A stretch of DNA of 64,000 nucleotides from Wenxinia marina DSM 24838 (GCF_000379485.1 NZ_KB902299.1:186001-250000), one strand, 5' to 3'; shown: positions 1-8,124, counted from the stretch's first letter. A program made the numbers and translations. The notes: a model not told the origin generated them from the letters alone.

Positions 1-2
1 GC

Positions 3-206
3 ACGGGCACTAAGCAGGCGAAGCTGATCGAGATGCTCCGCGCCGAGGGCGGTGCGACCATCGACGAGATCGTCGAAGCCACAGGCTGGCAGCCACATAC
101 GGTCCGGGGCGCCTTCGCAGGCGCGCTCAAGAAGAAGCTCGGGCTCGAAGTCACCTCCGAGAAGGTCGAAGGTCGCGGGCGGGTCTACAGCCTGCCGCGC
201 GACTGA
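3..206 (+). CDS. DUF3489-family protein, C-terminal fragment (start lies before the window)
   Basis: The frame is open from the left edge and ends at TGA 204-206, giving the last 67 residues. The segment begins TGTKQAKLIEMLRAEGG and continues with an EATGWQPHTVRGAF helix-turn-helix core and a basic tail (KKKLGLEV...GRGRVYSLPRD). This matches the winged-helix-like DUF3489 family, which is common in alphaproteobacterial integrated elements, often near DUF2924 and serine recombinase genes like those at 15.8-17.6 kb here. DNA binding is inferred from the fold only. It is transcribed toward the leftward gene at 267-1052, so the two converge. Confidence 0.75.
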   Translation, partial: TGTKQAKLIEMLRAEGGATIDEIVEATGWQPHTVRGAFAGALKKKLGLEVTSEKVEGRGRVYSLPRD

Positions 207-266
207 CGCCGCTCAACAAGCAGGTCTGAATGCCGCCGTCCCACATGGGGCGGCGGCTTCCGCGTC

Positions 267-1052
267 TCAGAGCGAGATGCTCCAGTAGTCGAGCACCTTG
301 CGGACATCATCCCGAGGATAGTGTGGGCCAGCCGATGCCAGATCATTGCGAATGGCGGCCTTCCTGCGGTCGGCCGCATCCTTAATCCGCGTTGAGAACT
401 TGGCCGTGCCGAGCGGGAGCGAGGTCCGGTCGGGCTTCGGCCAGCTCTTCGGATACGCGTCCCAGTTCTCCCATTCGGCAACCTGACCAGCGATGCCCGC
501 GACATCTTCATGATCGCAGGACCAGCCGTAAAGGTGGAGCGCACAGACGCGAAGCATCATCTTCACGTCGGCCATCACGTCCGTGAACGCCTTCAGCGGC
601 GTAGGCAGCAGGACCATGTTCGCGACGCAGGAGAAGAAGCGCCTATCCTGAACCACAGCGTTGCTGACCTGGAAGAGAGCATCATCAACGCCCCAGATGT
701 GGCAGCACGACCAGTTCGGTCGTTCTCCCGCCCGCAGGCCGAGAGCCAGCGTCAGCGCCTTGTTCGCGTGCACGTTTCCTTCGGGTTTGTGGATGCTGAC
801 GCCTGTCTGGCGGTTGCGGTTCATCTGCGGCTCGGACCAGTTGGATTTGTAGAACAAGCCACGCCGCGCATGCTCAGGATACCAGAGCGGCAGATAATTG
901 AATGTTTTGGGGTCGACCCATCGCGCTGTCCGCTCGATCAGTCTCATCACATCCGACAGGCTGAGTTCCCGCCGCAGTGCCTCAAGGCCATCCGGAAGCG
1001 TATCCGCGCTGGTCGTTTGCTCGCTGGCGTCCTTCAATATTTCGATCCCCAT
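267..1052 (-). CDS. Uncharacterised 261-aa protein with a possible degenerate HNH-like core
   Basis: I do not recognise a named family. The protein is soluble and tryptophan-rich. Its most patterned stretch is residues ~112-160: a Cys-Cys-His (CCHIWGVDDALF), then SCVANMVLLPTPLKAFTD and a helix with a second cysteine. The spacing of the His and of Asn before a hydrophobic LLP strand recalls the beta-beta-alpha-metal core of HNH nucleases, but a clear second catalytic His is not evident, so this is only a suggestion. It starts at an ATG (1050-1052) with a poor Shine-Dalgarno and is the most distal gene of the leftward element transcript in the window. It could be a cargo gene. Confidence 0.6.
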   Translation of the reverse strand: MGIEILKDASEQTTSADTLPDGLEALRRELSLSDVMRLIERTARWVDPKTFNYLPLWYPEHARRGLFYKSNWSEPQMNRNRQTGVSIHKPEGNVHANKALTLALGLRAGERPNWSCCHIWGVDDALFQVSNAVVQDRRFFSCVANMVLLPTPLKAFTDVMADVKMMLRVCALHLYGWSCDHEDVAGIAGQVAEWENWDAYPKSWPKPDRTSLPLGTAKFSTRIKDAADRRKAAIRNDLASAGPHYPRDDVRKVLDYWSISL

Positions 1053-1150
1053 CCATACGCTTGGACGGGAAGCATTTCAGGCCCATCCCCAACTTCGGGA
1101 AACCATAGGATCTGAACAGTATCCCGGCAATGCTGAGCCCATGCATGTGG

Positions 1151-1387
1151 TCAGCTGAATCGGCTCTGATTTGACGCGATCCTGACCGCCTCGAACAGCC
1201 GTCGCAGGGCTAAGGACCGCGCGATGCTCACCACGGTGAAGACCGCGCCCATCTGCAGATTCTGCTCCAGCGTTGTGTGCAAGCCGAAGATCGGAAAGAT
1301 CAGGATCTGCGTGACGACGGCGACGCCGTAGCCGATGATGACGTTGGCAACGGACTCGACCAGCGACATGAGGCGCGATTGCTTCAT
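1151..1387 (-). CDS. Small membrane protein, DUF7220-like
   Basis: A 78-aa protein with two predicted membrane segments, residues ~10-34 (VANVIIGYGVAVVTQILIF) and ~45-62, and a basic C-terminus (ALRRLFEAVRIASNQ). It resembles the short two-helix proteins called DUF7220 that recur in Rhodobacterales prophage-like elements; no activity is known. Its start codon overlaps the stop of the upstream methyltransferase gene by 4 bp (ATGA at 1384-1387), so it is probably translationally coupled to it. Confidence 0.7.
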   Translation of the reverse strand: MKQSRLMSLVESVANVIIGYGVAVVTQILIFPIFGLHTTLEQNLQMGAVFTVVSIARSLALRRLFEAVRIASNQSRFS

Positions 1388-2760
1388 GCTGTAGTCTTTC
1401 GCTTTCGCGCGGGTTCGGGGGCGGCGTCCGGGTCCGGCATATCCGCGCGGGCTTCGGCATCGTCGCCAAGCCGCTCGGTCCTCACCTCAGCCAAGGTCCG
1501 ACCATCGCCATCGAGGATCGCGTCGCGGCCGGTCTCGGCCTGCCAGCGTTGGACGGCGACATCGACGTAAGCCGGGCTGATTTCCATCGCGAACACGCGG
1601 CGGCCGTTGGCCTCGCCCGCCATGATCTGCGAGCCGGAGCCAGAGAACGGCTCGTAGCAAAGCCCACCGCGGGCGACGTGCTGGCGCATGGGGATGCCGA
1701 AGGCGTCGAGAGGCTTCGGGGTTGGGTGGTCGGGGCGCTCGTCCTTGGCGAAGGACGGCATCTCCCACGTTGAGGGCAACGTCTGCTCGGCGACCTTCGG
1801 TGGGCGGTTCGGGCGGCGCCAGCCCATGAAGCAGGGCTCATGCTTCCAGAGGTAATGCGACCGGGTCAGGACACCGCGATCCTTCACCCAGATGATCTGC
1901 TGATGGACGAAGGCGCCCGCTTTCTCCCAGCAGGCCTCCAGCATCGCCTGGCGGCGCGAGGCGTGCCAGCAGTACCAGGCCGCATCTTCGGCGATGGCTT
2001 CCGCCACGGCCGCCGCGATGAAACCGTCGTAGAGTTCGGCCCCCTGCGAACTGTCGTCCCAGGTTGTGCCGTAGGATGCCGACCAGTCCTTGTTGCGGGT
2101 CGGGTGGTTCGAGCCGTCGTAGTCCACGAGATACGGTGGGTCGGTCGCGAACAGGATCGCCCGCTCGCCATTCATGAGACGGCGCACGTCGGCAGCGCTG
2201 GTGCTGTCGCCGCAGAGCAGCCGATGATCGCCGAGGATCCAGAGATCGCCCGTGCGCGATGCAGGATTGCGCGGCGGTTCGGGGATGGTCACCGGCGGCA
2301 CGGAGCCCCCGGCGCCACCTTCTTCACCGTCGTCTTCCGCGACGTAGGCCAGCAGCTTGTCGAGTTCGCCATCGGAGAAGCCGACCAGCGACAGGTCGAA
2401 ATCTTCGGCCAGCAGATCGTTCAGCTCCGCCGAGAGCAGCGCCTCGTCCCAGGTGCCGAGTTCGGTCAGCTTGTTGTCCGCGATCCGGTAGGCCCGGCGC
2501 TGCGCCTTGGTCAGGTGGCCCAGCACGATCACCGGTGCCTCGGTGAGCCCGAGCTGCGTTGCGGCCAGCACACGCCCATGCCCGGCGATCAGCTCGCCGT
2601 CCTCGCCGACGAGGCACGGCACGGTCCAGCCGAACTCGGCCATGCTGGCGGCGATCTTCGCGACCTGGTCCGGCCCGTGCGCCTTCGCATTCTTCGCATA
2701 GGGCTGGAGGCGCGACAGCGGCCACGTCTCGATCGCGTCCGGGGCGAAGCTCAGCGTCAT
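1384..2760 (-). CDS. ParB-N domain fused to an adenine/cytosine-N DNA methyltransferase
   Basis: A 458-aa protein starting MTLSFAPDAIETWPLSRLQP. Residues ~12-100 form a ParB/sulfiredoxin-type N domain (KNAKAHGPDQVAKIAASM, then GEDGELIAGHGRVLAA with the GHGR signature). Residues ~160-430 form an N-methyltransferase domain with the catalytic DPPY motif (FATDPPYLVDYDG) before the AdoMet-binding FSGSGS motif (CYEPFSGSGSQIMAGE), the order seen in beta-class N4/N6 methylases. Such fusions are frequent in alphaproteobacterial prophages and probably methylate element DNA; the target site cannot be read from sequence. The ATG at 2760 was chosen over an upstream in-frame ATG because the ParB domain begins there and a GAGG-type Shine-Dalgarno precedes it. 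Confidence 0.88.
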   Translation of the reverse strand: MTLSFAPDAIETWPLSRLQPYAKNAKAHGPDQVAKIAASMAEFGWTVPCLVGEDGELIAGHGRVLAATQLGLTEAPVIVLGHLTKAQRRAYRIADNKLTELGTWDEALLSAELNDLLAEDFDLSLVGFSDGELDKLLAYVAEDDGEEGGAGGSVPPVTIPEPPRNPASRTGDLWILGDHRLLCGDSTSAADVRRLMNGERAILFATDPPYLVDYDGSNHPTRNKDWSASYGTTWDDSSQGAELYDGFIAAAVAEAIAEDAAWYCWHASRRQAMLEACWEKAGAFVHQQIIWVKDRGVLTRSHYLWKHEPCFMGWRRPNRPPKVAEQTLPSTWEMPSFAKDERPDHPTPKPLDAFGIPMRQHVARGGLCYEPFSGSGSQIMAGEANGRRVFAMEISPAYVDVAVQRWQAETGRDAILDGDGRTLAEVRTERLGDDAEARADMPDPDAAPEPARKRKTTA

Positions 2761-2818
2761 GGTGGGCAAGGTTCCTCTGTCGGGTGGATGCCGGCGGCTT
2801 GCCGACTCCGGATGCCGG

Positions 2819-2842
2819 GCTGGACCCCTCACGGGGTCCAGC
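2819..2842. repeat. Perfect 10-bp hairpin in a 415-bp gene-free gap
   Basis: Arms GCTGGACCCC and GGGGTCCAGC flank a TCAC loop. It lies just upstream of the methyltransferase start, in the gap 2761-3175 where I see no credible gene. There is no T-tract on either strand, so it is either a factor-assisted terminator, an attenuator for the methyltransferase message, or a REP-type repeat. Confidence 0.5.
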
Positions 2843-3133
2843 GGCTACCAGCGGTGTCCGGTCGGAAGGCCAGCGTTCATTGGTGTTCGCGCGGGGCGCG
2901 CGTGGCTCCGGCTTCCGGGTGGCTTCCCAAAAATCCGGCCCTGTCGCTGGCGATTTCCCGCGCTTCGCCCGCCAGCATACGAATGTCGCCAGGAAGGAAC
3001 CGGAAACTGCCGCGGGATGGCCCCCGGCCGGACCTCGCTGGATAGTGGGGTCCAGAAGGCCCCCGTCAACGCAAAGGGGAGAGCGAGCTTTCCAGCGCAC
3101 TCTCCCCATCTTGCCTTCGGAATAGCATGATCA

Positions 3134-3168
3134 TGTTGCAGATGTCGAAGGAAAAAGTGTTGCAACAC
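3134..3168. promoter_or_regulatory. TGTTGCA direct repeat with a 12-bp palindrome, candidate operator
   Basis: TGTTGCA occurs at 3134-3140 and again at 3158-3164, 24 bp apart; the second copy sits inside the perfect palindrome GTGTTGCAACAC (3157-3168). The site lies 8 bp downstream of the DUF6362 stop, in the gap before the methyltransferase gene, a natural place for a regulator of the second leftward transcript. The binding protein is unknown. Confidence 0.35.
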
Positions 3169-3175
3169 ATTGGAG

Positions 3176-3556
3176 TCACTGCGCATTCAGGCGCGCAGCG
3201 ATCTTGGTCAGCGCCAGTTGCCAGCGTCGCCATGCGGTCGTGCGGTCGCAGCCAAGTTCCCCGCTGATCTGCTTCCACGGCACGCGGGCGGCACGAGACC
3301 AGACCAGCTTGCGCTCCGCCTCCTCGATCCAGAGCACCCAGTCGAAGGTCTGCTCGAGCCGGGTGATCGCGGCGGCCGAGGGCCAGACCCGCATCGGCTG
3401 CGGTTCCATCGCCGCGATCTCGCGGCTGGTCCGCACGATGTCGGGCCAGGTGTTGAAGTAGCCCTGCGCCTTCACGGGCGGCAGCTTGCGCAGGGTGCGG
3501 AACGCCTCCTCGAAATGGTCGGCGACGCAGTCGGCGGTCCATTCGCGATCAGCCAT
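3176..3556 (-). CDS. DUF6362-family helix-turn-helix protein
   Basis: A 126-aa protein starting MADREWTADCVADHFEEAF. The N-terminal part holds the conserved LPPVKAQGYFNTWPDIVRT stretch, and the C-terminus (residues ~95-118, RVPWKQISGELGCDRTTAWRRW) is a clear helix-turn-helix. This is the DUF6362 family of prophage and GTA-like regions, often near terminase genes; a DNA-binding role is inferred. The ATG at 3556 was chosen because the longer open frame upstream is low-complexity and overlaps the preceding gene. The start overlaps the end of the 66-aa gene by 8 bp. Confidence 0.8.
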   Translation of the reverse strand: MADREWTADCVADHFEEAFRTLRKLPPVKAQGYFNTWPDIVRTSREIAAMEPQPMRVWPSAAAITRLEQTFDWVLWIEEAERKLVWSRAARVPWKQISGELGCDRTTAWRRWQLALTKIAARLNAQ

Positions 3557-3749
3557 GGCGCGCCTCCCTGTCGGAAGGGCGCGGACCGTAGAGCTTCTCG
3601 CCGAGCTGGCGGACCAGTTCACGCTCGGGCCAGGTGAGGCGGTCGTCATCGGCAGAGACCGCGAGGACGCCCTGTTCGTGCCAGCCCTCGCGCTTGACCT
3701 GCTCGGGATCCCGGCGCCGACCGCCGTAGCCGTGGGGATGCCATCTCAT
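3549..3749 (-). CDS. Small conserved-looking phage protein, 66 aa
   Basis: A basic 66-aa product, MRWHPHGYGGRRRDPEQVKR at the N-terminus and LTWPERELVRQLGEKLYGPR toward the C-terminus. The function is unknown. It is supported as a real gene by its exact packing: its ATG overlaps the stop of the RuvC-like gene as ATGA (3746-3749), and its own stop overlaps the start of the DUF6362 gene. The chain of overlaps argues for coupled translation in one leftward message. Confidence 0.6.
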   Translation of the reverse strand: MRWHPHGYGGRRRDPEQVKREGWHEQGVLAVSADDDRLTWPERELVRQLGEKLYGPRPSDREARHG

Positions 3750-4285
3750 GCGACACCTCCGTTCGTCTCGATCGCCCAGAGCAGGAGCGCGATGGCGTCG
3801 GCCTCGTTGTCGTCGGCGGGGCTGAAGCCGCGGGCACGGACGGCGGCGATCATCGCGGCCTTGTCGGCGTTGCCCTTGCCGGCGGCGTGACGCTTGATGG
3901 TGCCGACCGGGACGCCCTCGTAGGGCACGCCGCGCAGTTCGGCCCATGCGGTCAGCGTAGCCATGAGCCCGCCGTAGATGTGGCTCGCGTCGGTACCCGC
4001 GTGGCGGCGGACTTCCTCGAACCAGATGGCGGCGACGGGCCCGGACAGCCGGTCGATCTCGGTCAGCCAGTTGGTGAAGCGCAGGTAGCGCATGCCGCCG
4101 CCATCGAAGCGGCCCGGGCGCAGCGAGACGGTCCCGCTGGTGATCAGACCGTCGTGGCCGCGGATCGCCCAGCCGCTCGAGGTGCCGAGGTCGAGCGCGA
4201 GGATGCAGCGGTTGCGGGGGGTGTCGAGCGGCAGCGATTCAAACCTTGCGCCGTCGCAATTCGGGATCAGAGTCGGCTGAGCCAT
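3746..4285 (-). CDS. RuvC-like (RNase H fold) nuclease, phage type
   Basis: A 179-aa protein. Residues ~28-40 (ILALDLGTSSGWA) give the first catalytic Asp (D32) on the first strand. WFEEVRRH (~88-95) gives the central Glu, and a basic lysine-containing segment VGTIKRHAAGKGNADKAAM (~128-145) leads to DDNEADAIALL (~159-168) with the final Asp. These are the RuvC/RNase H hallmarks. The likely role is processing of branched DNA or Holliday junctions during element replication or packaging. The start at 4285 follows a 340-bp regulatory gap, making this the first gene of a leftward transcript; the longer open frame runs into inverted repeats and was rejected. Confidence 0.8.
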   Translation of the reverse strand: MAQPTLIPNCDGARFESLPLDTPRNRCILALDLGTSSGWAIRGHDGLITSGTVSLRPGRFDGGGMRYLRFTNWLTEIDRLSGPVAAIWFEEVRRHAGTDASHIYGGLMATLTAWAELRGVPYEGVPVGTIKRHAAGKGNADKAAMIAAVRARGFSPADDNEADAIALLLWAIETNGGVA

Positions 4286-4417
4286 GATGGGTCTCCTTTG
4301 CCGGTGGCCTGTGGTGGTGGAAGACGACGGCGGTCTGGTGCTTGGCGGTACGGGGCCGCCGTCGTCGGATCGGGAAGCACAACAGACCGTCACGGCGGCG
4401 CGCGCGGCTGGCCCGGA

Positions 4418-4650
4418 CGTATGGGAGGAGTGGCCAACCCTGTGGGGTGGCCCTCCCATACGTAGTATGGGGGTTTGACACCTAACTGTTCCGGGGAGGA
4501 CAAGTGGCTGAAATCATTGCGGAATAAGACTTCATGAAGTCTTCGGGCATGAGTTAGGGACCTGACTCTTGTTGGCCCGTAACCCGTTGATTTCATTGAG
4601 TGCACAGTTGGCGCTGTCATATGAGTCAGGCCTCACTCATATGAGTTAGG
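4418..4650. promoter_or_regulatory. Dense cluster of inverted and direct repeats, candidate operator/promoter or origin
   Basis: The gene-free stretch 4286-4625 holds several ordered repeats. CGTATGGGAG at 4418-4427 is inverted at 4453-4462, with an inner GGCCA/TGGCC stem. CCCATAC/GTATGGG lies at 4455-4471. AAGACTTCATGAAGTCTT at 4526-4543 is a perfect 18-bp palindrome. The octamer GAGTYAGG recurs: GAGTTAGG at 4551, its inverse CCTGACTC at 4561, GAGTCAGG at 4623 and GAGTTAGG at 4643. The last two sit in 14-bp near-identical direct repeats, TCATATGAGTCAGG (4617-4630) and TCATATGAGTTAGG (4637-4650). The right end overlaps the 3' end of the primase-helicase gene. It probably controls the leftward RuvC-like transcript, or acts as an iteron-type origin. 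Confidence 0.55.
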
Positions 4651-6947
4651 TCGTCCTCGAGCCCCTCCGGGTAGACCCAGACAGCGGGGTTTTCGACCTG
4701 CAGGCAGAGCCCGGACTGGGGGCATTTGAAGTGGCTGGGCAGGACCGGACGGGCCTCGATGGTGACCTCGCCGGTGTCCGGATCGACCTCCTCGACAGGC
4801 GCGCCGAACTGCATGCCTTCTACGCAGAGATAGCCGAACCGAGACCGGGTGACGGGGAAGCCGAACCCCGAGGGGTCGCGCAGGAACTTCACGAAGCCCT
4901 TGGTCGCCAGCACGCTGAGGCGCTCGCGGATGGTGTGCTTGCTGCCCAGACCGCCCCGGTTCTCGAAGGTCTCGGCGAACTGCATCGCGGTGTAGAGGCG
5001 CTCGCTCGCCGCCTCATCCAGCAGCATGCCGAGGATGACATCGTGCTTGCGCAGCCGCTCGGCATCGAGCTTTGCGCCGACCTCCTTGCGCACCAGGCGC
5101 TCGTTCAGCGGGTTCAGCTCGACCCACTCGCCCTTCACCTTGTCGATCAGCTTGCCCGGCAGCGCTGGTCCGTTCCGCAGCTCGATCTCCAGCCTGCGGA
5201 CGGTGCTGTCCTCGTCGGGCCGGTGCATGAGCAGCCCTGAGGTGTAGAAGCCGCGCAGCGCGCTGGCGCCGGAGAGGGCGAGGAAGGGATCGTCCTTGAC
5301 CTGATGCTTGCTGGCCTTGCGGGTGTGGTGGGCGAGGATGACGCCCGCGTCCGGATTGACCGCCTCGCGCAGGAGCTCGACCCGGTCCTTCAGGAAGAAC
5401 ATCATGGCGGTGTTGTCATTCTCGCCACCGCCCTCGGGGCCGCCATCGAAGAGATTGCGGATCGGGTCGATGACGATGATGTCGGGCGGCGCGTCGGGGA
5501 ATGCGGCCCGGATCGCCTCGGTGACGCGGGCGACGCCCTCCGCGTCGAGCAGCAGCTTCAGCTTGGGCGTGGCGATGAAGGTGTCGCGCGCGGCGGCGAT
5601 CACGGCGGCGGGCAGCGCGATCTGCTGCATGCGCTCGCGCAGATAGTGATACTGGATCTCGGCCTGCAGATAGAACACGCGCAGCGCCCGGGGCGGCATG
5701 AAGCCGAGGAACGGCACGCCCGCCGCCATGTGCACCAGCCAGGAGATCAGTAAGTCGCTCTTGCCGACCTTGGGCGCGCCGCCAAGCACGAGGAGTCCGC
5801 CCGGCGTCAGCACGCGCGGCCCGATGACGTCCTCGGGCATCGGGCTCGTGTCGTCGAGGAGAGCGCCGAGGCTGAAGGTCGGCAGCGGGCTGGCCGGGGC
5901 ATCGGCGTGGGCTGCGCGCAGGAGCGGCGGGCCGTTGCGCTTCACATGCAGCGCCCAGAGACGTTCGGACTCGGCCTGCAGCCGTTCGAGCGGCCAGGAA
6001 GGGCGCAGCATGGCGGCGTTGTAGCCGCAGATCGCCTCCCAACCCGCGAAGGGGTCGAGGCGGCCCTCGTGCACCAGGCGGACGTAATGGCCGATGGCGG
6101 CGCTGGCCCCCTGGAACCGGGACCAGTCGTCGACCGCGCCTTCGCGCACCGGGGTGGTGAGTACCGCGTCGATGCCGGGCTTGGCCTGCGGGGCCGAGAC
6201 GTCGCTGGCGAAGCCCACGCCGGGCAGCGGCGGCATCTCGGCGACCTTTTCGGCCAAATCCGCCAGGTCGACCTCGACGTCGCGATGCTCGCGGATCTGC
6301 ACGAGGCGCTGGTGGCCGTGCTTGTGATAGACCGTGCCCGGCACCCGGATCGGCTGGTGCGCCGAGCGGAAATGCGTGTCACCGCCGACCTTCACCGCGA
6401 TCTCGCCGCGCAGGCGGCAGAGGGTGGCCAAATCCTCGCCCTCTGCGGGTTCGGTCAGTTTCCACCAGACATGCAGCTTCGCCGCCCCCTCGGGCGTGCG
6501 CCCGCCGCTTTCGATGATCAGCGTGGGCGGGCCGAGGTGGCGGGTGACATGTCCCAGCTTCGCCGGGATGTCGCCTGCGTCGAGATCGACGACGATGGCC
6601 TGCATCTGCAGCACGTCGGCGGCGCGGGCCTGGCCCTGTTCCTCGACCGTGCCGGGGATGACATAGACTGCCGCCCCCTCGCGGTTCGCCCACGCGGCGA
6701 AGGTCGCGAGCTTTCCCGGCGCGGTGTCGTCGGCCGGGATCCAGATGTTGTGCGGCTTGCCGTCCCGGCCCTGACCCTTGTCGACGAAGCCGCGCAGCGG
6801 GATCAGCCCCTCGCACCAGCTGAACACGGTGTCGAGGAACACGGCGATCTGCTCGGGGTCGGGGTCGCAGCCGAAGGGGTTCTCGGACGGCGGCCCGTCG
6901 TTGAAGTCCATCCACGGGTTGAAATGCAGGATGCTGTCGTCGCTCAT
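4626..6947 (-). CDS. Phage/plasmid-type primase-helicase (RepB-primase-like domain + RecA-like ATPase)
   Basis: A 773-aa protein. The N-terminal half looks like an archaeo-eukaryotic-type primase: VVDLDAGDIP (~119-128) carries the metal-binding DxD and KLHVWWKL (~157-164) follows, with a downstream VGGDTHFRSAHQPIRVPG patch. The C-terminal half is a RecA-like ATPase with Walker A GGAPKVGKS (~389-397), Walker B IIVIDPIRN and a sensor-like LAHHTRKAS. The likely role is initiation and unwinding at the element's origin. The start at MSDDSILHF overlaps the stop of the nuclease gene by 4 bp (ATGA). The last codons lie inside the direct repeats described at 4617-4650. Confidence 0.82.
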   Translation of the reverse strand: MSDDSILHFNPWMDFNDGPPSENPFGCDPDPEQIAVFLDTVFSWCEGLIPLRGFVDKGQGRDGKPHNIWIPADDTAPGKLATFAAWANREGAAVYVIPGTVEEQGQARAADVLQMQAIVVDLDAGDIPAKLGHVTRHLGPPTLIIESGGRTPEGAAKLHVWWKLTEPAEGEDLATLCRLRGEIAVKVGGDTHFRSAHQPIRVPGTVYHKHGHQRLVQIREHRDVEVDLADLAEKVAEMPPLPGVGFASDVSAPQAKPGIDAVLTTPVREGAVDDWSRFQGASAAIGHYVRLVHEGRLDPFAGWEAICGYNAAMLRPSWPLERLQAESERLWALHVKRNGPPLLRAAHADAPASPLPTFSLGALLDDTSPMPEDVIGPRVLTPGGLLVLGGAPKVGKSDLLISWLVHMAAGVPFLGFMPPRALRVFYLQAEIQYHYLRERMQQIALPAAVIAAARDTFIATPKLKLLLDAEGVARVTEAIRAAFPDAPPDIIVIDPIRNLFDGGPEGGGENDNTAMMFFLKDRVELLREAVNPDAGVILAHHTRKASKHQVKDDPFLALSGASALRGFYTSGLLMHRPDEDSTVRRLEIELRNGPALPGKLIDKVKGEWVELNPLNERLVRKEVGAKLDAERLRKHDVILGMLLDEAASERLYTAMQFAETFENRGGLGSKHTIRERLSVLATKGFVKFLRDPSGFGFPVTRSRFGYLCVEGMQFGAPVEEVDPDTGEVTIEARPVLPSHFKCPQSGLCLQVENPAVWVYPEGLEDDLTHMSEA

Positions 6948-7714
6948 GCCGGCAGCCCCCAGCAGCGCTCGGCCCACGGGCAGAAGCGACATTCGAAGAA
7001 GTCGGGCGTGGTCGCGACGCGCGGCAGCAACTCGCCCGCATCGGTCGCCTGCAGGATCCGCACGCCCCGGTCGGACATGCGCTGCGCGAGATCGGCGTCG
7101 AACGCGACCAGTTCATGGTGCATCTCGGCCGTGTCCTTGTTGATAGCGGTGAAGAGCGCGGGCGCTGCCGAGATGCCGGGGACCGTTCCTTCCATGTAGG
7201 CCTGATAGAGTGCGATCTGAGCGGCGTAGACCGGCTTCGACTTCGTGACACCGTCCTTCACGCAGGCGCGCCAGTTCTTTGCGTTCATCGTCTTGCATTC
7301 CCAGAGAGCGGGAACGGCCAGCTCGAAGCCTTCGGGCCCCGCGGCGATGATGCCGTCGACATGGCCGCGGATGCGCCCGCCCGCGACCGAGAAGCCGAAC
7401 TGGCCGCCATCGGGCCGGTTGCCTTTCCGCGTGTAGAGGTCGAAGCCCGCGCCGCGCAGCCAGGCGACCGCCAAGTCCTCGAGCGCGTGGCCGATGGCGA
7501 AGATGCGCAGCGACTGGCCGCTGAAGTCCTGGCCCTCGTCCTTCGGCGTCGCCGTGAACTCGAACTGCAGGGCCCGCTCGCAGGCATGGCCGAGGCGCGA
7601 GCCGCCGAGATAGTCGCGGGGCGGCCGCATGGCCTGATCGGCGGTGAGCGCATGATCGACGGCGGTGTTCACCCGATCGGCGAAGCTGGGGCGATGATTG
7701 TAATCGAGGGTCAA
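6944..7714 (-). CDS. Cas4/RecB-like PD-(D/E)XK nuclease with a predicted Fe-S cluster
   Basis: A 256-aa protein. GHALED (~76-81) is the family's GHxxE-type helix; RGHVDGII supplies the catalytic Asp (D120) and LWECKTMN the E139-x-K141 pair. One cysteine near the N-terminus (GHACERAL, C45) and three near the C-terminus (FFECRFCPWAERCWG; C242, C245, C251) form the 4Fe-4S pattern of Cas4 and AddB nucleases. No cas genes or CRISPR array are present, so the role is element DNA recombination: probably a 5' exonuclease partner for the Sak4-like ATPase at 10552. It is coupled by ATGA overlaps to both neighbours. Confidence 0.85.
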   Translation of the reverse strand: MTLDYNHRPSFADRVNTAVDHALTADQAMRPPRDYLGGSRLGHACERALQFEFTATPKDEGQDFSGQSLRIFAIGHALEDLAVAWLRGAGFDLYTRKGNRPDGGQFGFSVAGGRIRGHVDGIIAAGPEGFELAVPALWECKTMNAKNWRACVKDGVTKSKPVYAAQIALYQAYMEGTVPGISAAPALFTAINKDTAEMHHELVAFDADLAQRMSDRGVRILQATDAGELLPRVATTPDFFECRFCPWAERCWGLPA

Positions 7715-8121
7715 AACGGCACCTCCGGCGTCTGCGCCCGGACGATGTCGGACATGGCCTCGCGGAAGCCCTCGACGGCTTCCTCGATCAGCGCGCGAAC
7801 CTGCGGCTCGGTCAGATCGGCGAGCGGGGTGGCCCAGCCGATCTCGTCCATCAGCAACGCCACGCGCTTCATGGTGGCGGTGATCGCGGCGCGCTCCTCC
7901 TCGGTCAGGTCAACCATGGCGAAACGCTCCCGCGCCCAACGCGTCCAGAAGGACTGGCAGGACATCGAGCAGAACCAGACCGAGGGCCGGGGCCGCTTCG
8001 ACCGGTGAGGATCGAACCAGCCAAAACCACGGGTGGGTTGCCGGCAGACAGCACAGAGCGTCCCACGCGGATGCCAGAGCCGCCGCCGGTCCTCGGCGGT
8101 GATGGGGGTGGATGTGGACAT
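7711..8121 (-). CDS. DUF6511-family protein with an N-terminal zinc-binding motif
   Basis: A 136-aa protein with paired cysteines CAVC (~23-26) and CSMSC (~51-55) that should hold a zinc ion, followed by WTRWARERFAMVDLTEEERAA and a helical C-terminus. This matches the DUF6511 family of prophage early regions, whose function is unknown. Its place between helicase and nuclease in a run of overlapping genes suggests an accessory role in DNA processing. The ATG at 8121 lies 3 bp after the helicase stop. Confidence 0.75.
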   Translation of the reverse strand: MSTSTPITAEDRRRLWHPRGTLCAVCRQPTRGFGWFDPHRSKRPRPSVWFCSMSCQSFWTRWARERFAMVDLTEEERAAITATMKRVALLMDEIGWATPLADLTEPQVRALIEEAVEGFREAMSDIVRAQTPEVPF

Positions 8122-8124
8122 GGG

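Noticed and set aside
1840-3045. 401-codon plus-strand frame opposite the ParB-methyltransferase
   Set aside because: It is a shadow of the minus-strand gene, which has both domain signatures intact.
4390-4620. 76-codon minus-strand frame in the repeat-rich gap
   Set aside because: It is built from the inverted repeats themselves and has no Shine-Dalgarno; the gap is better read as regulatory.
6944-7714. Cas4-like nuclease as evidence for a CRISPR-Cas system
   Set aside because: There is no repeat-spacer array and no other cas gene in the window; the phage recombination context explains it.
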